DNA from: Anodontia alba
Taxonomy: Eukaryota; Mollusca; Bivalvia; Lucinida; Lucinidae
Direction of reading: 5' to 3'
Length of the DNA stretch: 64,000 nucleotides
Assembly (NCBI GenBank): GCA_964016985.1
Contig: OZ024830.1
Coordinates: 66,340,690-66,404,689 of the forward strand
The notes under the pieces are model-generated. The model searched no databases. It saw only the letters and a program-made list of their open reading frames with translations, and was not told the origin of the DNA. This document shows, piece by piece, positions 57,803-64,000 of the stretch. Every line of letters starts with the position of its first letter. Within the stretch, counting starts at the first letter, position 1. The position numbers and the translations under genes were made by a program.

Positions 57803-57957
57803 CAATAATAGTGATCGAACAAGTTTTTCCAATGCATTAACATTCGCGAAGTCATTTGGGAGGCGTTGAAAACCGCGGCCTTCGGCCTCGGTTTTCGCCT
57901 CCCACGGGACCTGGCGAATGTTAACGCATGAAAAACCATGTTTGATCCCTATATTGT
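57803..57957. mobile_element. Palindromic element, arms ~75 nt
   Basis: 'aatgcattaacattcgc' pairs with 'gcgaatgttaacgcat', 'gggaggcg' with 'cgcctccc', and 'aaaaccgcggcc' with 'ggcctcggtttt'. The centre is 'ggccttcggcc'. Outer ends pair less well ('agtgatcgaac' and 'gtttgatccct'). Confidence 0.75.
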
Positions 57958-58260
57958 TTTTTCCTCATCTCTTTTTTCTTTTGATGCCTAAGGAAGGCTG
58001 TGCTTTGTGATTGTGGCATTTCCTGGTTTATTTTTTTTTTGTGTACTGTCTTTGATGGTTTATTTGCTTTTCCTCTGGTTGTCATTGATATGCTATGTTC
58101 TATGGTTCTAGGCATCTTGTATACATTCATTTTTCATATTATCTATGTTTCTTTGTGATGTTTCACTGATGAGGTTAACGGACCCTAAGCGGACCAAGTA
58201 CATACGGATTTAAGCTTGTATGCAGCTGAATTTTGAGCCGCCCCTGAGGTATCGACTTAG
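57958..58260 (-). repeat. Diverged dispersed repeat
   Basis: 'ctgtgctttgtgattgtggc', 'gatgaggttaacggacccta' and 'tgtatgcagctgaatttt' have counterparts at 29060-29370 and 32440-32700. Confidence 0.5.
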
Positions 58261-59615
58261 CCCCAGTGATTTATACTTCTGTCCATTCCAATGCATATGT
58301 TCTGGCGTGGAATCTAAGGTGACAATTCTAAAATAAGTTACTTTTTAAATGATATGATAACGTAAGCCGTCTCTTCCGTCTGACGACAACGTGTATATAA
58401 CCATTCTTCAAGCTTGATACAACATATACAGACTATATATAGATATTTTTTTCTCAAGCTGAATGATTAGTAAATGTGTGCATGATTTAAATCTTTCATC
58501 AAACATTTATAGAGACCGCTTAAAATAATGAATAATTCAGCTGCATACAAACTTAAACCTAGGCCAACAAGCACAACTGAATCATGTAGTGCATCCACCA
58601 CAATGGTCGCAATTAAATCAGTCGCCAAGAAGTCGCATGGTCTGTGTAACCGCTGCTTTGGACAGTCACCAAAGACCCTCTTCGATAATTGAATTACCGG
58701 TATATTGCTTACGTCTTGTTTCTTCAGAAGCCAGGCGCAGATTGAATGCTACAGACACGTAGAATTTCGCGTGCTCTGATTGTTGCGGCCTCTTGTGGTT
58801 ACCGATTATTGACGGAACCTTATCGAATCTAATGGGTACTTTTAGAAAGCGCTGGCCGAAAACTAATTTTTCTTAATTTCTCCGTTGAATTTATTCCTAT
58901 TCTAACTGAGTATTTAAGTTACCAAATATTATTAACAAAGTAACAAATGTAGGTTTTGTGCTTTATCCTTATGGTAAACGAAGCTTCTGGGCAAAATGCT
59001 ACGGTTTAGCAGACAATAAAACGTTTGAACAAGTTTTAGCTTTTAGAATAAAATTACTAATAGCATGGTTTGTCACAAAAACTGTTGAATTTGCAGCAAA
59101 CACTTTTGTACGTAAAGTTTATGAAATTGTTTTATTCGGCATGCAGATATTTCTGACGACAAAAAGGTAGTTATTTCAAAATTTGCTCCATTACGAACCT
59201 TTAAGGTCTTCTGAAAGGCTGGAGAATACCGTGATCGAACTCACGCAATTAGCTTACCAACGAAGATTTCTAGGCCCTAGACCTAGATTTCTAGACCGTT
59301 TTTTTTTGTCAGTGAGACAGATTTCTGCCACAAAAGGACAACACATGTGGAGCAGTGGTACATTATAGGCGAACACACTCCATTTTGAAATGCATTATTT
59401 ATGTCATATCGACTCTGAATGAAATCCCGTACATTTTACGGTAAATACTGGCAACTGGTTACAAGTTCAGTTACAGTAAATTTCGCGACGCCTGTAGATT
59501 ATTCACAGGATTAATCACGCATTGCAAGGCAGAGGTGACGTAGAACATGGTAGGTGTGTGAGCTACCTCACCGTATCTGAAGCTTTGGTAAGCTCCTTAC
59601 ACCATCCTCGAGGTA
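58261..59615. other. Mostly unassigned
   Basis: An open frame at 58958-59170 (70 codons, plus) is unrecognised. A short duplication 'aggccctagacctagatttct' lies near 59272. Nothing else is seen. Confidence 0.4.
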
Positions 59616-59915
59616 TTTCGGCCTCGGTAGCTCACTTGGATGCGCGTCCGACTGGTGATTAGGCGGTTGCGCCCCGCCGGGTCGGCAACACTTTCGTGGA
59701 GACTGATCATGAAATATTTTCTGCTGTCCATTTTCTGCTCTCCATTCCGCAGTTGCCATTTTCTGGCGAAAGAATGTGCACCCTACTGGTTAACTGTTCA
59801 GAGGACTAAGCCTGCCTAGTAAAAAGTGTGGTTTAGTAAACTGACCGCGCTCGTCGTTACAACATTGGGTTGACTGGCCCGTAAAACCTCAACACAAGCA
59901 AACAAAATGGGGGAA
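59616..59915 (+). mobile_element. tRNA-derived SINE
   Basis: Box A 'ggtagctcacttggatgcg' and a box-B-like 'gccgggtcggcaac' occur at tRNA spacing. It ends 'ggcccgtaaaacctcaacac' with an 'aagcaaacaaaa' tail. Confidence 0.75.
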
Positions 59916-60000
59916 TTCCTTCAAAACATCTACCGGCGCCCGTAAAAGTTGCGGTTAATGCGCCGGCAGCCAATATCTGTTGCCAGTAGTTAAAATAAAC

Positions 60001-60033
<33 letters not shown>

Positions 60034-60214
60034 TGTACAATGAATATCAACTCTTCACAAATGGGATAGAAAAATATTTGAAATATACGGCCAAAATTGA
60101 GAATTGGAATGCTGATGCTGTTCGTACCAAGAGCTGTCTTTATACTGACGGCATATGCTCCACGTTTCTTGAAAATCGTCTTTTTCTTCAAAGTTCGTGA
60201 CGTGACCAGTGCAT

Positions 60215-60466
60215 TCAACTCTCCAAATAAATACTTAAAAATAAATCGACTACACAATTCATAATGCTGCTCTGAAATGCAACTCTCAACTGTCGACCGA
60301 AGTTTTCTATGTCTGTTCTATGTCTATTACTCTTCGCCCTTTTATAGATTGCGCCTCTGCCTTTTTTGTTAAGTTTTCCTAAGTTACTCAGCCCGTTCAT
60401 TAGTTTCATCGACGTAAACCGACCTTTCACTCTTACTGGGACTGTAGGTGACATTTTGTCCGCCAT
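60215..60466 (-). CDS. Candidate first exon, KGRF-type N-terminus
   Basis: The chosen start is the ATG of 'ATATGGCGGAC', giving MADKMSPTVPVRVKGRFTSM, then 'NGLSNLGKLNKKGRGAIYKR'. An upstream in-frame ATG at 60487 overlaps a CRE and is less likely. The KGRF-plus-basic opening resembles the start of invertebrate proteins with a Mutator-like transposase domain, but that domain is not visible here, and the frame closes after 83 codons, so this would be exon 1 or a fragment. Just upstream on the minus strand are TGACGTCA and further ACGTCA half-sites. Host exon, domesticated transposase or chance are all possible. Confidence 0.35.
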   Translation of the reverse strand: MADKMSPTVPVRVKGRFTSMKLMNGLSNLGKLNKKGRGAIYKRAKSNRHRTDIENFGRQLRVAFQSSIMNCVVDLFLSIYLES

Positions 60467-60540
60467 ATTGACACTTTGTGACGTCATGAGATTTTACGTC
60501 AAAGGTCCATGACGTTCTAACGTACATGATAAAGATGCGA
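60467..60540 (-). promoter_or_regulatory. CRE-rich upstream region of the 60.4-kb ORF
   Basis: Contains the full cAMP-response-element palindrome TGACGTCA (60479-60486), a 'ttacgtca' half-site near 60495 and 'catgacgttc' near 60509, all within 75 bp of the proposed start codon. Confidence 0.3.
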
Positions 60541-60574
60541 GGCGGCAACTGAAAGCAAGTTGAGTTGAAAGACT

Positions 60575-60690
60575 AGAGTTATTGCTCTGTCGCGCAGTGG
60601 TTAACAGGTTGGACTATTATTCCTTTTGACAGGGTTCGATCCGCTGTTCAGCTGCACGAGCAAATTTTCTTAAGCGAAGTTCGCATGCCT
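60575..60690 (+). mobile_element. SINE head fragment
   Basis: Box-A-like 'tcgcgcagtggttaacagg' and box B 'gggttcgatccgc' are separated as in a tRNA. The body is missing or unrecognised. A genuine tRNA gene is unlikely because the acceptor stem does not pair. Confidence 0.5.
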
Positions 60691-61030
60691 TGCAATCCTT
60701 TTAATCATTTTTGTTGAAACTGTGGCTGTTGATATTTAATATAAACTATATTAGGGACTAAAGGTTCACATAACATCTCAGGATAATGCTAAAAACAATT
60801 GCACGGCATGTCATATATGACAGAAAACTTGCTCGTGTGAATATAGCCTAGTCAGTAAATTACTACTTGCAAATATATACTGAAAGGAAAAAGAAACGCA
60901 GGGTAAATTTTATTCCTAAATTTCATTCAAGTTTGAAAAAGTTTGTTAAATATTTTACTATGATTACAAAACGGTACATGTATGTAACAAAAGTTCCAAA
61001 TTTCATTGGTTTGTGATCTCGAGTCTCGAG

Positions 61031-62184
61031 TTATTGAAGTTCATTGGTAGCTATCCCCCAAATCTTGAAATCAAAATCAAGCTGAAAATCAATATCGGGT
61101 GTGCCCCCCTCTTGCTGCCGTTGCTGCCCTAATTCTCCTTTGGAGGATTGACAGTTCGCATCGGGATGTTATTCCATTCATCGATCAACGCATTCCTTAG
61201 TTGTGCGAGAGTTGCGGGGGGATTTCGGCGCTTCCTAACCCTTCTGTCCAGCTCAACCCACATGTGCTCTACTGGGGTCAAATCTGAACTGTACGGTGGC
61301 CATGCTAGTGGTGCGATGTTATTGTTTGCCAGGAAATCCTGACAAACTCGGGCAACATGTGGTCGGGCATTGTCCTGCTGCAGAATCAGATAACGTTGTT
61401 GCATTAGCGGGACTGCAACAGGACGCAAGATCTCATCCCTATACCTTACTGCGGTCATATTGCCCGCAACACTAATCAACTGTGATTTTATCCCGTGAGC
61501 AATGCCTCCCCAGACCATAACGGAGCCACCCCCAAACCGATCCCGTTCGACAACACAGGCGTCGGCAAAACGTTCTCCGCGACGTCGACCATCTGCGCGA
61601 TAGAGAGTGAACCTAGACTTGTCCGTAAAAAGAACGTCTCCACTGCCTCATCGGAAATAGCCTGGGCGCATGCGCCGTCAACCACGCCATACGACGCAAC
61701 CTACGTGCCTGGGCCAGAGGCAGACCAACGTATGGACGACGAGCTCGAAGACCAATCTCACGCAATCGACTTCCAACAGTCTTCGGAGAAATTTGTCGAT
61801 TATGCAACCTACGTGCCTGGGTCAGAGGCAGACCAACGTATGGACGACGAGCTCGAAGACCAATCTCAGGCAATCGACTTCCAACAGTCTTCCGAGAAAT
61901 TTGTCGATTATGCGTACCTACTGTATTAGTGCAGTTTCGGTAGCAGTGAGATGACGATTCCGCAAATGTGCCAGACGGATTGTACTGTCTTGACGTCGCG
62001 ACGTCACGCGTGGACGCCCAGACCGCAGTCGGTCTGCTAAATGCCCTGTCTCTCTTAAACGTCTAACAAGACGTTCAATTGTTGAGACGTTAACCCCAAA
62101 ATGATTGGCAACTTGCTGTTGCCTCTGACCCTGCATCAGCAACGCAATTGCCCTACCCCTCTGAACATCAGTCAATCGTACCAT
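61031..62184 (-). pseudogene. Tc1-like transposase (DD34E), frameshifted
   Basis: It starts MVRLTDVQRGRAIALLMQGQ with the helix-turn-helix and 'SGRPRVTSRRQ'. The next part is duplicated ('NRQISPKTVGSRLREIGLRA' type). The core has 'FTDKSRF' (first Asp kept), a short deletion in 'RADGRRRGERF', 'MVWGGIAHGIKSQL', 'LQQDNARPHVARVCQDFLAN' (second Asp) and 'DLTPVEHMW' (Glu). Exactly 34 residues separate the last Asp and Glu. Shifts occur near 61615 and 61130. Otherwise the C-terminal half is intact and better than in copy 1. Confidence 0.92.
61696..61911. repeat. In-frame 108-bp tandem duplication
   Basis: 61696-61803 and 61804-61911 are near-identical. They encode 36 residues in the linker between the DNA-binding and catalytic domains. 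Copy 1 of the element has a single unit. Confidence 0.9.
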
Positions 62185-62503
62185 GATTGAAAAAAAGTTC
62201 AAAGTAGCGTAAAAATGAAAAGAAAAATCGGTAAAAGAATCGAAGAGCGTTGTGTATCGTTGAAGTGTACCAAATGGTGTGAGGAAATCTTGTGCTGCTT
62301 GTTTTGCACGCAATTTTGGCTTTCCGTATTGTCCGTGATTTCACACACTGGGTAGATAGCACATCGACTAAAGACTCGTATACCCGCGGTTCACATTCAC
62401 AGGACAATCTGTAAAAGTGTATGGCTATAGTAAACACCGTAAAAAATGGTTAAAATAAGATGGAAAAAAACTCTACCCTGCGTTTCTTTTTCCTTTCAGT
62501 ATA

Positions 62504-63148
62504 TTTAGCTAGTCAATAAACTCGCAGCCTCATGAGGCATACATTTGGATAAAATGTAACGGAGAACATACATGTACACTGATTGGCGTTTTGTAATGGA
62601 ACTCTATTGGTTTGGTTTCTTTGGTTGCCTCGATTTTGACGGGACTAGAAATCAAGATTTTTTTCAGCATATCATGTATCTGTCCGGATTCTAAAACACA
62701 CATCAGCGTCTTTGATTTATTCGCCTTTCAAACTTTCTTTTATAATCCATAACACAATAATGAGAGCTTCCATATATTACATTAACGTCAACCGTGAAAC
62801 CGACGTAAAATTGACGTTAGCACGTTAGGGGGTACCGTTATAAAATCTCATTTTCTGATAAAAATTAGTTCGGTAACCTACTGTTTATAATTTATAAATC
62901 CCTACCTAATTGAATTGGCTTGAAAATAATTTAAAAAAAAAAAAATATTGTCTTCGAGCTAGATTTCGCGCAATTTGGTTTTAAATGTGAAAAAGGTAAG
63001 AATTAATACTTTTTCCAGAATTAACTTTTCTGGCGATAACTTACTTTCTGAACATATTCTTAGAAACATTTTGGTGTAAAAATAAATTAAGAATGTCATT
63101 CCTTATAAAGTTATTGCAAAAAACATGTACTTTTATGCAGATAAATGA
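62504..63148. other. Apparently unique sequence
   Basis: Contains two CRE half-sites, TAACGTCA (62783-62790) and TGACGTTA (62812-62819). No open frame of note. Confidence 0.4.
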
Positions 63149-63225
63149 TGACGTCAAAAACGCGAAAACCATGTCGATTTCGTGACGTTATAAAAATGAG
63201 GTACAAACGGAAAGCAGACACGTTC
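63149..63225 (+). promoter_or_regulatory. Candidate Pol II promoter: CRE, CRE half-site, TATA box
   Basis: TGACGTCA (63149-63156), TGACGTTA (63183-63190) and TATAAAAA (63189-63196) lie in this order, with 'agcagacacgttcttcag' about 25-30 bp downstream as a plausible start region. No conserved coding sequence follows inside the window. Confidence 0.3.
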
Positions 63226-64000
63226 TTCAGAAAGATTGGATTTTCCACTGATGTACAGTTTTTATCTCTAACCCCAATTTTGAGTTTTGTTGTATTCCTG
63301 TGATGTTAGAGTTTAATTTTTTGACAGATTGAAGCAAGATGCATTGTTGACAGGAATATACTGTTGATAGTATATATGAAAATGAACACATTTATAAATA
63401 ATATATAACAATATATTTTTTTTTCAGGTGCGATTGATTTGATTTTTGCATATGTTGCGGCGCTTTGTCTTTTCAAATGGTACAGAGAGCGACTAGAAGT
63501 TATGTGCCTCCACCTATCACTGTATCACGAAAGGAAAAAAAATACGTTTATTCATAGATTGTATGCCTATTTGGCCATATACACTTACACAGTTATGAAA
63601 CTTACACTTAGAATTCACGTTTGAATGCTTACTGATTGTTGATGACTGTGTAGACAAACTATTAGACGCTGTATTCTTAAGCTTATACAATTCCAGGGGT
63701 TTCAGTACATAACTAATATAAATATAGAGATACTCAAAAAGGTCAAGCTCTTACAGCCCTCCAGGGTAGTGAAGAATGACACGCTACAAGTTACAAAGTA
63801 GTACTTTAATACAAACACAAACGTAACGAATTACAACAGAAATACCGTATTGGAACGATAAACAGTAAACCGTTGGGGCGGGGCTAAAATATGCTAAAAG
63901 CGCTGAGTCTTCGCCTTTAATTCTAATACAGTTTCAAATAAAAAAAAAAATTTCTAGCCGCTTAGGTTCTTTTTCTACCGCATGGGTGAATCAACACAGA
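63226..64000 (+). other. Unassigned; possible splice acceptor near 63428
   Basis: A T-rich tract ending 'tttttttttcaggtgcg' (about 63428) resembles an acceptor and precedes an open frame to 63624 ('AYVAALCLFKWYRERLEVMC'), which I do not recognise. If the promoter is real this could be an exon, but the evidence is thin. Confidence 0.2.

Larger units (their letters stand above)
60878..62501 (-). mobile_element. Tc1-type DNA transposon, copy 2 (inverted)
   Basis: The same 28-bp TIR (TACTGAAAGGAA start) is present at both ends, flanked by TA (60876-60877, 62502-62503). It is nearly identical by eye to 16102-17663 but in the opposite orientation. It has a 108-bp tandem duplication inside the gene and lacks about 30 bp of the leader found in copy 1. 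Confidence 0.93.

Noticed and set aside
58958..59170. 70-codon open frame
   Set aside because: No recognisable similarity, no splice or promoter support, hydrophobic AT-driven composition.

Overview
The window looks like nuclear DNA of a bivalve mollusc, possibly a venerid clam; this is inferred from repeat content, not from a species-specific gene. The DNA is AT-rich. It is full of tRNA-derived SINEs with 'taaaccc-caa-caatcaatcaa' tails, long non-coding repeats carrying 'gtccgtcgtccgtc' and 'caagatggccgcc' phrases, and repeats of the 'cagactgcgcggatgcg / gttggttttgtcatgcgctggctc' type, which I associate with clam genomes. I see no rRNA, no true tRNA gene, no CRISPR array, no operon and no convincing intact host gene. 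Almost every recognisable coding sequence is a decayed transposable element.

Layout. 1-8.7 kb: degenerate ~140-bp subrepeats leading into three head-to-tail, almost identical copies of a ~2355-bp unit, each carrying a 336-bp TA-flanked MITE with a perfect hairpin. 8.8-12.6 kb: SINEs, a diverged pair of ~500-bp repeats, and a ~175-bp tandem repeat with an X-box-like palindrome in each unit. 16.1-18.5 kb: a Tc1-type transposon with intact TIRs next to a mariner remnant. 20.1-21.2 kb: fold-back elements. 21.4-26.8 kb (minus): a long non-LTR retrotransposon (LINE A) with an ORF1 carrying an SGNH-hydrolase-like domain, an endonuclease and a reverse transcriptase lacking the YADD half. 27.2, 33.5, 37 and 57 kb: smaller reverse-transcriptase remnants. 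38-43 kb: MITEs, an interleaved duplication and a second mariner split by a SINE. 44.5-45.8 kb: a degenerate satellite. 46-50.2 kb: a third Tc1-like gene, then LINE B with a 2A-like N-terminal motif, ending at a long (TC)n tract. 50.6-54.1 kb: two tandem-repeat regions. 54.4-56.6 kb: a pogo/Tigger-type transposase broken by a repeat, with a detached zinc-finger end. 57.8 kb: a palindromic element. 59.6-62.5 kb: SINEs, one candidate first exon (minus strand, 60.2-60.5 kb), and a second copy of the 16-kb Tc1 element in inverse orientation. 62.5-64 kb: apparently unique DNA with a CRE plus TATA-box arrangement that could be a promoter.

How the parts relate. The coding remnants are independent insertions, some nested: a SINE in a mariner, and a repeat in a pogo element. 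The two Tc1 copies near 16 and 61 kb belong to one subfamily. A recurring theme is templated rearrangement: 34-nt fold-back duplications in both large LINEs, a displaced copy of a linker in LINE A, a 50-bp filler in the pogo gene copied from ~540 bp away, a 36-codon tandem duplication in one Tc1 copy, and a duplication-with-deletion at 40.3-40.8 kb. No previously unknown functional system is demonstrated; the strongest leads are those fold-backs, the shared palindrome cores, the 2A-like motif, and the two CRE-bearing candidate promoters.
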